From Camellia lanceoleosa (taxonomy: Eukaryota > Streptophyta > Magnoliopsida > Ericales > Theaceae), in the NCBI GenBank assembly GCA_025200525.1, contig CM045762.1:77931217-77995216 (forward strand): a stretch of 64,000 nucleotides of DNA, in the 5' to 3' direction. Position 1 is the stretch's first letter. Each line of letters begins with the position of its first letter. Below, piece after piece: positions 32,166 through 42,766 of this stretch. The notes beneath the pieces are model-generated. The model saw only the letters and a program-made list of their open reading frames with translations, was not told the origin of the DNA and searched no databases. The translations under genes and the position numbers were made by a program.

Positions 32166-34063
32166 AAGATGGACTTACACCAATATGAATGGACCTCAGC
32201 CACACTTACATCAGTGGCCATATGATGAAAATGAGACAACCGAAATATATATACAAACATGCACGAATGCAATGGACCGATCCTAAGGCACAACCTGCAA
32301 CTCTAACAAGGCATGGCAAGGAATGAAATATGGCATAGGATGGGGCATGATACAGCTCTGAAATGGCATAAAAGGTGATCCCGAAACATGCAAATATGTC
32401 ACACAATGCATGCTAGGTGGCTCGGGTACCGAAACTAGTGAAGTGCGTTACACTAGAGGTACCCAAAGCGATGCACAAATGGAAAAACCAACCCCAAACA
32501 GACCCTAGGGAGGTCTGAAACAGTGGGAAAATGGCCTAAAATGGTGGCACAACATGCAAGGAAATGGAGCTCATTCAATGGTCGGTAAATTAGGCATACA
32601 AGCCCGACTCTCAAACGCATTTAAAGAGTATGAAACATGGGAACATGGAATTCACATAAGCTCTGAAATATGATGTATAATGGCCCCAAAACAAGAAAAT
32701 ACCTCAGTATATACATGTAATGGACCTCGAAACTCAAAGCTAGGCAAGTGTACTGAACTACAAGCATGCAAAACAAACATCATTTGACCATGAGACCCAA
32801 AAACAGAGCTAGGGAAATCCAAAATATGCACAATATCAGTCTAAGGCAAGGCCAAAAAGAGCTAAAATCAAGGGTCAACAAAGCATGCGAAGTAAGCTAG
32901 TGAACCATGATTTGCACTACAGCTATATGAAGCACATGAGAGCTCACCAAACCAGCCGAAAATAGAAGCAAGGCATGTCAAATAAACCCCAAAAATCCAC
33001 TGAAACAAAGTCCACACATGCTAGAATGGGGTGCTCCTTTGATAAGCTACAAGAGAGGTTACTCTAAACATGCAACAAGGACAATTAACATGGCAAAACC
33101 AACTCTGGAAATGACTTATGACAGCCCTAAAACCCACCAAAAAGGCCCTGAAATCAGTCTAGGAAGCATGCAATGAAAGGTCCCTTTGAAAGGCCTTGAG
33201 GAGGATTGCTCTACACATGCATGAGGGACATAAAATATGGCCAAAAGGGCTCTGGACAGAGTCAAGGAAGACCTCAAAACTCACCAAATAGGGCCTAAAA
33301 TGTGACCTTACAACATGCAAGTAGGAGCCCCTTTAGAAGGCCAAAAGAGCCAACAAACAAGACAAGGAGAGAGGGGGTCACTCCCCTCTGATTTTAGCTC
33401 TCAAAATAGTGTGCTAGCCATTGAAAATCTGTTGGATTTTAGTGGCTAGAAAGCCAAACAAAGCATGAAACAAAGGCTTAGATGCAAGGCTCAAAACAAT
33501 ATGCAAACAAGCATACAAGGGGATAGAAGACCCCCAACAGAAAAATTCCCTTAATCAACCTTCAAGAGGGGCTCAAAATAAGACTCTTTTCAGTTTATGA
33601 CAAATCTAGAAAATGCTTGCAAGAAAGGCTAATATAGGAAGCAAAATAAGTCTACAAAGAGGGATGGAGCATACAAGGAGGTAGATGACCTCAAAAAGAA
33701 AAGTGTCCTTAATCCAACTTCAAGAGGGGCTCAAAATGAGACACTTTTTAGTTTAAGATGAAACCCAAAAATGCTTACAAATAAGGGTAAAGAATGAAAC
33801 AAAACATGTCAAAATGGGGGAAAATAGAGACTTACACTTGTAGAGAAGACCTCCAGCAACTTATGGACCAAGATGGTGAGCCTTCAACCTCTACAAATCA
33901 GTTCCAAGATGCTTGGATGGATGGTGGAGGTGTTGTGCTAAGGGTTGGTGTGCAAATGGCCAAGAATGATGGAGTTTAGATCTTGGGATGGAGAGATATG
34001 GAGAGTTGTATGCAAAGTGCCTTAACCAAACTTTCTAACCCTTGCAAATGGAGAGGAGGGTTT

Positions 34064-34203
34064 GTTTTATAGAGGAAGATGGCCAAGGCTTCTTGGAGAA
34101 GCCTCAAGTAAAAAGGCCAAACTTCTAAAAGAAGCTAAGCAAAAGGGTCAAGCTTCTTGAGGAAGCTAGACCAAAAGGGTCAAGCTTCCTCAAGAAGCTT
34201 GAC
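34064..34203 (-). promoter_or_regulatory. LTR A core promoter: TATA box and upstream hairpin
   Basis: TATAAAAC lies at 34064-34071 on the minus strand. About 110 bases upstream is a perfect 10-base stem GTCAAGCTTC-CTCAA-GAAGCTTGAC (34179-34203), within a run of related AAGCTTC units. Equivalent TATA boxes are at 46533-46540 (LTR B) and 58383-58390 (LTR C). Confidence 0.55.
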
Positions 34204-34458
34204 AAAAGTGTCAAGCTTCTCTTAGAAGCTAAGAAAAAAGGTAAAAACCTCCTTAAGAAGACAAACAAGAGGGTGAAATGTCGGAGAGTGGGTCAAATGC
34301 TACACACAGTGACACAACTGCAACTCAGAAGGCCAAAAGGTAGGTAGGCCGCCAGTTCAAGTGGCGGCCAGACCGTGCCAGTGGTCGGCCACCGGCTTTT
34401 TCCGGTCAGCGCCACCGTTTTCTGTCGGCCAGGTCAAAAGGTCCAACTCAAAAAAGTT

Positions 34459-34720
34459 GGTCGGCCTACCCATATTGGTGGCCTCCCAGGTGAATACAAC
34501 TCAGTGGTATGGTGGGAGACCAGAAATTGTGGCTCAAAAGTGAGGGAGACCAGCTTTCTAGCAAGGTTCAAAAGGGTCAGGAATAAAAGCTGGTCGGCCT
34601 ACCCATATTGGTGGCCTCCCAGATGAGTACAACACAATGGTGGTATGGGAGACCCGAAATTGTGGCTCAAAAGTGAGGGAGACCAGCTTCTTGACAAGAA
34701 AACTGGCTGGAGGAGAGAGA
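34459..34720. repeat. 133 bp direct duplication in LTR A U3
   Basis: Two units start with GGTCGGCCTACCCATATTGG at 34459 and 34592. Both continue through GGTGGCCTCCCAG and GGGAGACC. The duplication is present in LTRs B and C, so it predates the array. Confidence 0.85.
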
Positions 34721-35309
34721 AAAGTGGTCTCTGAAGAGAAAGGTGGTCTCCAAGAAGAAAAGGTGGTCTCCCACCATACTACCACCTTCCTCACAATGAA
34801 ACTAGGGTCCACATCAAAAATGAGCCAAGACGGATGCAAAACGAAGGTTCGGGGCCAAAGCATGGCCGGGGCCCCGCCCGACTATTAAGCAACGGAGGTG
34901 GCGTCACGACCTGAGTGGTCTCGGACCCAGTGTCCCTCAAGAGAGAGGAAACAAGGTGTGTGCCAAAAATCGGAGCAAACGGAGATAGTTAAGCGGTCCC
35001 GAACCGAGGCACACGGCCGACGGCTCCAAAAATTGAAAATTGGTCTGCAAACGGGAACAGTGGCCTACGACCATGAAACGTAGCCTACGACCACTGAGAG
35101 ATGGTCTACGAGACCTCTCCCTCCCTTCGGGAAGAGAAAACAGAACCTAGTTCGCAAACCGTGGCAAAGCACAAAAGAGTCCTGAGGTCCGGAGGTAAGG
35201 CTCTCTGCCGAAACTCTGAAACCTCAGAACGAGCACAACATGCGCAATCACCGAGCTCCTAATCGATGACGTCTGAGTCTTAAGGTCGGTCAAAAATGGG
35301 GTATCTACA

Positions 35310-35322
35310 GTTGCCCCTCTTT
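35310..35322 (-). other. Polypurine tract of internal 2
   Basis: The sense strand AAAGAGGGGCAAC directly precedes the LTR A start, as expected for the plus-strand primer site. Confidence 0.75.
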
Positions 35323-35744
35323 GACAGAACTCGGAAGTCATAAGTGACGGGAGTGAATGTCAAAGCCCAGAGACGACCCATTTTTGACAAGGCCAAAGGC
35401 TTTAGACAAACAGGCGGGATAAGCAAGAGATATGTCTGCAGGCGTGCCCGCAGGCGGGGGCAAAATGCAAAACGACATGCACAAAGCCGAACGTAACTGA
35501 TGATCTTGTAAAGCATCAAATTGTAATGATGCAAATATTCACGATAAATGCAACAGTTTTAAACAACAATGCAATGCAAATCAAACTACATTTCATGCAG
35601 TAAGGATCATGTAAATAAAGCTGTAATGAAGCAAATATTCACAATAAATGCAAAAGTTTTAAGCAAGAAGGCAAATCAAACTACATTTCATGCAGTTATA
35701 ATGTAAGAAGATTATGCAATCTTAACGAGCATGTGCGATAGATA

Positions 35745-36660
35745 CACAAAAGTGAAGAGAGTGTGATGGATACACTATATGAATAAAGTGTGATTGATAC
35801 ACTAAGTGAAGCAAAGTGTGCTCGATACACAAAGCAAAACGAGTGTGATGGATACACTAAGCAAATACGTGATAGATACACTATATGAAGCAAAGTGTGA
35901 TAGACACTAAAAGTGAACACAAAGTGTGATAGATGCACTATGTGAAGCAAAGTTTGATGGATACACACAAAGTGTGATAGATACACTAAGTGAACAGAGT
36001 GTGATTGATACACTAAAAGCGAACACAAAATGTGATAGATGCGAACAGAGTGTGATTGATACACTAAAAGCGAACACAAAGTGTGATAGATGCACTGAGT
36101 GAACAGAGTGTGATTGATACACAAAAAGCGAAAACAAAGTGTAATAGATGTACTGAGTGAACAGAGTGTGATTGATACACTGAAGGTGAACACAAAGTGT
36201 GATAGATACACTAAGTGAACAGAGTGTGATTGATACACTAAAAGGGAACACAAAGTGTGATAGATGCACTAAGTGAACAGAGTGTGATTGATACACTAAA
36301 AGCGAACATAAAGTGTGATAGATGAATTAAGTGAACAGAGTGTGATTGATACACTAAAGAGAATGAAGTGTGATGGATACACTAAAGTAAATGAAGTGAA
36401 TATGTGTATGATAGATACACGAAATGAGGATGTGTGTGATAGATACAAAAAATGAGAATATGTGTGATACATACAGAAAATGAAAGAAGTGTGATTGATA
36501 CACTAAGTGAAGAGAGTGTGATTGATACACTAAATAAATGAAGTGTGATTGATACACTAAGCGAATGAAGAAAGTGTGATAGATACACTAAGGGTGAATG
36601 AAGTGTGATTGATACACTAAATAAATGAAGTGTGATTGATACACTAAATAAATGATCTCA
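35745..36660 (-). repeat. Minisatellite, 58 bp dimeric unit, internal 2
   Basis: Plus-strand units alternate GTGTGATAGATGCACTAAGT with GTGTGATTGATACACTAAAA, joined by GAACAGA or GCGAACACAAA, about 58 bases in all. Units toward the gag end are shorter and more divergent. The array lies between gag and the 3' LTR of the unit, where Tat/Ogre elements often carry tandem repeats. Its open minus-strand frames are periodic and not evidence for a protein. Confidence 0.9.
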
Positions 36661-37933
36661 AACGGAACTTCTTTAAATGAACCGTACATACAATATCGTG
36701 CATGAATGAAGAAAAACTTGATGGGTACAATGCAATACAATGCATGATGCAATAAGGAACACAATAAACAAGCATAGCGGCGCTTTAGAAAGCACCTCAT
36801 GGGGTAAGTGGCAATGAACCGCTCTACTCTAACGGGGATCTCCCCGCATGCTCTTCGAACACTTACCTTCAACTCGCAGTACAAAGGCTCTGAAATGCTG
36901 ACAAGGGTTCTTCACGTAGAACACTTTGAATGCCGCCTTTCTTCCTGATCATATTCACAACTTTCCCTATTCTCCAATGGGGTGACAGACTAGGTTGGTT
37001 CAGTATCCAGAATTGAGGTGCATACACGCTATCTCAACCTATGGGGCTTCCATACAGATTTCAAGTCGCGGACACACCTCTGGGTATTTAAACCATACTT
37101 TAGTCTCGGAAATCCCGAACCTTTGCGTTCTAGGCAACAGGCATTCGAACTCTAGTTTCCACCGTTGCAGTTGATCTCCTAGGAACTCATTGCGAACACA
37201 GCCGAGATGCCTTTGGCAGGGAATGGTACTCAAGGAGAGCACCTTTGATTGCCATTCTGGCTTGAAGCAGACTTGATCTTGACCTTGAGATAGAGGCACA
37301 CTCGTACTTCGGAGCATTGGCAAGACCTGAAGAGGTACACACGGAATGCAATCTCGGAACTTACTGAAGTTGAAACAAACTCAGATACCCGACATTTTCC
37401 CTCTTTTCTTTTGCTTTGCAGTCTAGAACCTATATAGCTTCAGATAGGTCCTAGTTTTACTGTTTTCATGTGACCTGGGTTGAACCCTGTAGTTTTATGA
37501 AAGAACAGATCCTGTTTTGCACAAATGTAGAGAATGACACAGCACTCGGAGTGCAAAACGATTTTATTTTTGAAATTGAGAGATGAGTTCTTAACCGGGG
37601 TATTGAGCCTACGACTGAACACAGCGCACTATGACTCAACAATGGAAAACAAAAGGTAAACAACCTAAACACATTGAGTAACACTCGAAACGACTCGAAA
37701 CAAGAATCGAGATAAAACAAAAAGACACGACACTCAGATGTGCACAGGGAGCCTGTTTCTTTGGGTATTATTTCCCACACTTTCTCATTTGTGATTCTTA
37801 CATCACTCGGCCCTCAAGCTCTGTTTTTCTGAAAAAGCCCTTTTCCTCACTTTTTCCCTCAGCGCATATCTCTCTATTCTTCAATCTCTCATTTTTTATT
37901 CCTCTCCTGGGTGGTTGATGGATAAATAGGAAG
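36661..37933 (-). other. Internal 2 non-coding stretch between minisatellite and antisense ORF
   Basis: This sequence is shared with 49826-51079 in internal 3. No polymerase, integrase or envelope-like motif is visible in any frame. Confidence 0.6.
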
Positions 37934-38305
37934 TTGCGGGCTCTTGCCCCTAGCATTCTGCTAAATTCTCTTTCTTCTGCTCACAACAGTGAACTTCCCC
38001 CACAGAGGGGTTGTGATGTGGCTGGATGTGCAGCAGATCTGCAATTGACATTGGTTGACGATGCTCTACTGGGGAGTTTGGACGTGATTAGATCTGTTCA
38101 GATGAGAGAATGGAATATCTTGCCCCATTCCAGTTTGTGCTTCGCACTTGGCTTGATACCTCGTTGCTTGGAGGATATGAGAGCTTTCAGCCCTTTTCTG
38201 TTAGCTTCTGCTGTGCCCTTCTTGGCAAATAGGGTGCCCTTTCCGGCAAGTATGGTGCCCTTTCTGGCAAACGCATTGACAACGGGGGAAAGACAGGAAG
38301 CCTGA
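37934..38305 (+). pseudogene. Antisense ORF of internal 2, 5' broken
   Basis: This plus-strand frame, antisense to the element, runs SILLNSLSSAHNSELPP, then DDALLGSLDVIRSV, and ends in a three-unit 21 bp repeat giving VPFLANR/VPFPASM/VPFLANA. The copy at 51080-51469 has an earlier start (MMDKQEVA), disrupted here by a TAG and a one-base change. No family is recognised. Tat-lineage elements are known to carry extra ORFs, sometimes antisense, in this position. A 70-codon sense frame over the same DNA (38098-38310, minus) is also open. Confidence 0.35.
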
Positions 38306-38631
38306 CTCAACTGTGCCCCTAGTTCATTATTTTGACCATTTTTTGTTTTTGGCTTCTACTTAAAACAATTTTAACCAAAATGGGAGTTAGATTAACGCGC
38401 TTGTTCGATTTTCTGATTTGAAATCATGCGAGTTAGATTATAAACACTGAAAATTTTCCTTTTTTGGGTCCAAGAAATGGTCCAATTTTGGAAAAGTGGA
38501 ATAATTTTTGAGAGAATTAGTCAACCTCATTAAAAATTCTCAAAAACTATTTTTGCAAATGGCCACTACTCGATTGACGCAAAATTTACTCTTGAGATGC
38601 ATAACGTCAGATCCAAAACAAATGGAAAATT

Positions 38632-38755
38632 GCCCCTTGTCTGAATGGCACTGCATGGCAACGGAAAGTTGTCCCTAGTCTGAATAGCACCGCAGCACAT
38701 TGTATGGCAACGAAAAGTTGCCCTTTGTTTGAATGGCACCGCAACGCATTGTAAT
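38632..38755. repeat. Three-copy degenerate tandem repeat with PPT-like cores
   Basis: Units of about 40-55 bases read TTGCCCCTTGTCTGAATGGC then GCATGGCAACGGAAAG. The same three units lie at about 51793-51920 in internal 3. Confidence 0.7.
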
Positions 38756-39007
38756 CAGTCTTCAGAGTGACGATCACAACCGAACTCTCGGATATAGAGA
38801 AGACAAAGATAACCAAAACCATCACATGGACACAATCGAATTTGAAGTGTTTTACGGCTGGACTTCAGAATGAAGTTGCCTACGTATCCCAAAGATGGTA
38901 ATCAAGCCTTACGTAGTTCGAGGGTTAAAGTACAATCGGGTATTAACCTCTCCTTTTACGCTCTAACTTTTGCCAAGGCCGCCCTTTCTGGGTTTTCAAC
39001 CTTGCGA

Positions 39008-39140
39008 GCTTTGTTCTTCTTTTCTTTTTGATTCTTTTCATTTCTTTTCTTCTTTTTGTACTTTTTTTCATTTCTTTTTTTTCATTCTTTGCATTTTATT
39101 ATTATTATTTTTTTGTTCTTTTTCTTCTTTTTCTTGCTCT
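39008..39140 (-). repeat. Long polypyrimidine tract (polypurine on the sense strand)
   Basis: About 130 bases of T/C with few interruptions lie on the plus strand; the counterpart in internal 3 is at about 52170-52310. It sits among repeated TTGCCCCTAG motifs. I see no coding meaning. Confidence 0.8.
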
Positions 39141-40447
39141 AACTTTTGCCTGGGTCGCCTTCTCGGGTTTTCGGCCCAGCGAGCCTTTCAAGGGTAAAGG
39201 TTTAGCTTGGTCCATGTTGAATGGTTTAAGATCTCGGAGCCATCTGAATCCAAGAGAATGACTGCTGTTCGCTGATGATGTAGAAGTCCATCCAATGGAG
39301 GGTGAATTTGCCCCTAGTGTTGTGGATAGGAACTTGGTTGTCCTTCAGCAATACTTTCTTCTTTCTTTCCTTCTGGGATTTGGCATTCTTGCCGATCTTC
39401 ATTGATTTGTGAAATGATCCATTTTCGGCTCTTCGAGCACAATCTGGCATCTTTTGCCCCTAGTTCGAGGGGTGCTTCTGATCTAGCTTTGCAAGCTTCT
39501 TTTGATGACATCTGATCTTCTTGATCTGAATTCCCTGCCTCTAGTTAGAGGGCTGCTTCTAATCCGGCCACACAGGCCTTACATAGTGGTTGACCGTTGA
39601 ACATTTTGAATCTAAGTTCAAGTTTTGAAAGTGAGGGGTCGAGTCTCGAGGCTGAGAGCGATCCTAGGCTGCACAATCTCAAGAGCGATTCCACACAGGC
39701 CTTCGCAGGACCGCACAAAACATTTTTTGAAATTTTTTTAAGAAAGCGACAAATCGCTCGCGCTGAAGACAGTGTGGAACCAATCTGGATCAAGCCAGGA
39801 TCCTTCCCAGTATTCACACTAACAAGCATGATCTCATTCGTTAAGGGCTCAGCATGCCTCTCTTTCTCTCAATTGATCAAATTTTTACAAATCCCGAGAA
39901 ATTTCTTCCTTTTTGTTTTCACCACAGTGTTCAAAAAGAGTTTTTGAAAAACTTAGGTCGACACAATGAATTCAAAGCACAAAAGAGCAGGAGAAATGTA
40001 CTGCCATTTCATTCTAAACTTGCTGGCACAACAGGATCAAAGCAGAAACAAGCACAAAAGCATAAAAACCACAGCTGTTTCAATCAGATCTACTGGTGTA
40101 ACTGGCTCCCCGACAGAAACAGACTCAAAAGAAAGCGAAAAGACAAACACAAAACAAAATAGTGATATCCGAGGTAACGCCCCCGGGATCACCCGACTCT
40201 AACAAAACAGAACTGACTCGATACAACAAGACAGACCCAACTGACTCAGTATGAAATGACTAACTCCATATAACGGGACAGACTCTAAATAAAATAACAA
40301 AAACTGACTCAATACTCAGAAAGCATAAAAACCAGCATTCACAAATGCTCAAAACAGTGTGTGCCATACGCCATATCTGGAATAAACTGAGTGCCGCCCG
40401 CAGGTGGTTCATCCATCGATCACTTAGTCACCTTATACCCCGTAAGT

Positions 40448-41843
40448 TCACTGATCAAGTGCCGATAGACTTTGCAAGACTGGTGCGGCGATGACCCTGT
40501 TGTCAAACAGATCCTGTACATCATGGCGCAGACGAAAGCAACTATCAGTGTCATGACCGGTTTGTTGATGGTAGGCACAGTACTTAGTCTGGTCATGCTT
40601 TGGAGGGAGAGGATCGAGTGGAGGCCGTTGTTCCAACGGTTTTAGATATCCCTTCCAGAGTAAGGCCTCCAGAGCCTTTCACAAAGGCATATAAAGTGAG
40701 GTAAAAACCCTCTTGACTCGAGGTGGATATTTGATTTTTTGTGAGCTACTTCCAGACGCACCGGTGAATGGGGTAGTTGTTTTTGATATGGTGGTGGTGA
40801 CCATGCCCACTTCAGAAGATCTTCCAACTGCATCACTACTGGTGGTCGTATTCGAACTGTCGAAAAACGCCCTCTTGGGCTGCTCCTTCTCCTGGTCAAT
40901 GAGGCCCTGCCTCATAGCGTCCTCGATTTGCACCCCTATCTCGTTTAAATCTGAAATGGTAGGGAAGGGGAGAACAATCATTTTCTGCATAAGCTTGGGC
41001 TGGAGATTGCGCACAATCATCCAAATCTGATCTTTGTCAGTAGGCCTAGTGGTCATCATTGAGGCCTTGGCCCTCCATCGGGTTACGAAGTCAGAAAAAC
41101 TCTCCTTAGGCTCCTGCCTAGTCATCTCGAGATCACGGGTTGTGATCTCGATCTGTGTATTATAGGAGTACTGAGTGACAAAAGCCTCGGCCATCTCATC
41201 CCATTTCCTCTTAACATCGTCTTCGGTTTGCGTGCAGATGGCGCCACACCGGCGTGGTCCGGCCGAATAAAGAAAGCTTCTGTAGTCTGGTGAGACCCAT
41301 CGGCCTTAATATGTTTGAAAACAGCTGTAAGTGCACCATGGGATCCCCGGACCCGTCAAAGCGGTCAATATGTGGCATCTTAAATCTGTCCGGCAGCGTT
41401 ATGGGTGTGTCGGTATACCCATCATCGATGTCTAGGATGGACTTCACACCCTGAGATTTCTTGAAGAGCTTTTCAAGCTTGCTCACTTTTAATGCCATGG
41501 GGTCCACCTCGAATTCGAAAGGAGAATCCGGTTGATTGATAGGAGTGGGTGCCTTGGATAGTTGAGGTAGAATCGGGGACGGAGCCGGCCCTGTTGGGAT
41601 GTCTGTATCCTCCTGGACATTCTGGACATTCACTGTCTCCCCGGGTATTAGATCTCTTGGTGGGGGAGGAGCTTGGTGTGAAGCTGATGCTCCGGCTTGC
41701 TGCTATAGCCGGGTAATTAGCTCTGCCTGTTGGGCCATGACGATGGCCTGCTGCTTGGCAAATTATGCTTGACGAGCAGCGTCCTCCTGCATGGTTCTCA
41801 TGCTCTCCTGGAGCTGACGCATCATTTTTTCCATCCCTGCCAT
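40448..41843 (-). pseudogene. gag of internal 2, broken
   Basis: It starts MAGMEKMMRQLQESMRTM at 41843. In-frame stops near 41763 and 41705 interrupt the Gln-rich N-terminus, after which NVQNVQEDTDIPTGPAP and MALKVSKLEKLFKKS lead to the gag domain. At about 41215-41260 several small deletions remove the IWYPKLEDD motif and shift frame. The domain then continues (MAEAFVTQYSYNTQIE, RWRAKASMMTTRPTD). A TGA (Ser in copy 1, YMPLSKA) near 40680 precedes the CCHC-like CAYHQQTGHDTDSC. The stop lies at 40448. It cannot make full-length Gag. Confidence 0.85.
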
Positions 41844-42468
41844 ACTGCCTTGATCTATCTGAACTACCAGTATGTCTATCTCTGGAGTAAAAACAGATAT
41901 CTCAACCCAACTGCACATATGTGAGATGGATAATGACTTCTGATCCGAAGACTGTTGAACTGATGATCAGGCTCGACCGCCTTTTTACCCCTCATGGCGA
42001 ACACTGATTTGTCCTTGAACTGAATCTTTGACCTGACAAAGTCTATCAACACAAGTCCAATGAATCCGGAGGATATCGGAGCCTTCGGAAGCTATGGTTC
42101 CAAGACTACCTAGTAAAAGAGAAAACAGAGAGCATCTCAGCCTGATTTCACTAGAACAGATATGGGCATAGCTGAATGACTGCACTCGTTACTGATTTCT
42201 GCCCCAAAATTCTACCTTAAATCCGATACCCTTGGGTAAACTGATTCCCAAAACATTGATGCTGATGCCCGTAGGCCTGATGCCCAGACTTGCAAACAGA
42301 CACATGCATTCCTGTAGAGACGCACTCTAAAAGCACATAGCAAGCAAGTGAGAGACAAAAATACCCCTATGTTGGGATAGGGTTTCCCTGTCCTATTTTG
42401 TTAGGAGCTAGGGTTTCCCTACGCACGCAGCGATTTCAAACAACCTATAATCGGGTAAGTGACCTATC

Positions 42469-42720
42469 CTAGCTTGGAATGGTCACTATGGATTCCGAAT
42501 ATGCACTAGGTCGAATGGTCAAAAAGGGTGCCCCGGTAAAACCGGGGTTTGTGTTCCCGTCGTCGCAGAGCCCGCAATCGGTCAACCTTATGGCACGTTT
42601 CGCAAAGCAAGCCTCTGGCGAACCACTCAGGAATAGCATACGGCAGACACGGTGTCCCAGACGCACCAATGCAAATGCCATGCAAAAAAACACACAAGTG
42701 TAGTCAAAACCAGATATCAT
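42469..42720 (-). CDS. Short leader ORF of internal 2, unknown product
   Basis: An 83-codon minus-strand frame starts MISGFDYTCVF just downstream of the PBS and contains FALVRLGHRVCRMLFLSG and GFTGAPFLTIRPSAY. Internal 3 keeps the frame (54490-54714, start shifted), while in internal 1 it is shifted after KRAI. No domain is recognised. It may be a small upstream ORF or chance openness of a conserved RNA leader; the hairpin at 42531-42547 lies inside it. Confidence 0.25.
   Translation of the reverse strand: MISGFDYTCVFFCMAFALVRLGHRVCRMLFLSGSPEACFAKRAIRLTDCGLCDDGNTNPGFTGAPFLTIRPSAYSESIVTIPS
42531..42547. promoter_or_regulatory. Leader hairpin CCCCGGT-AAA-ACCGGGG, internal 2
   Basis: It is identical to the hairpins at 30082-30098 and 54552-54568 although surrounding bases differ between copies. 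It lies between PBS and gag. Confidence 0.5.
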
Positions 42721-42743
42721 GAGTTCGAGTCAAGTTCTCTAAC

Positions 42744-42761
42744 TCCCCAACGGAGTTGCCA
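42744..42761 (-). other. Primer binding site-like sequence, internal 2
   Basis: TGGCAACTCCGTTGGGGA on the minus strand, five bases after LTR B, has one change from the copies in internals 1 and 3. Confidence 0.6.
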
Positions 42762-42766
42762 AAAAC

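Larger units (their letters stand above)
30314..35309 (-). mobile_element. LTR A, 4,996 bp
   Basis: The sense strand starts TGTAGATACCCCATTTTTGA at 35309 and ends GACGTCTACA at 30314. It contains a TATA box at 34064-34071 about 1.24 kb in, an AAGCTTC hairpin upstream of it, a 133 bp direct duplication at about 34459-34720 and GCATACACAATGC repeats at 32000-32165. It holds no coding region; its Cys/His/Met-rich open frames differ between copies and follow the repeat composition. It sits between internal 1 and internal 2 without its own target duplication. Confidence 0.9.

Noticed and set aside
31560..32406. Cys/His/Met-rich frames in LTR A (and copies in LTRs B and C)
   Set aside because: They follow CATGC and GCATACACAATGC word composition, vary in length between copies and lie in U5/R sequence.
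35696..36296. Long overlapping minus-strand frames rich in SITLCSLS/YQSHSVH-like repeats
   Set aside because: They are produced by the 58 bp minisatellite, occur in more than one frame, and have no start context or domain.
37039..37323. 94-codon minus frame in internal 2
   Set aside because: The counterpart region in internal 3 does not keep the frame (there a plus-strand frame is open instead), and no motif is visible.
39028..39261. Plus frames rich in Phe/Ser (and 52034-52424)
   Set aside because: They come from the polypyrimidine tract of the internal region.
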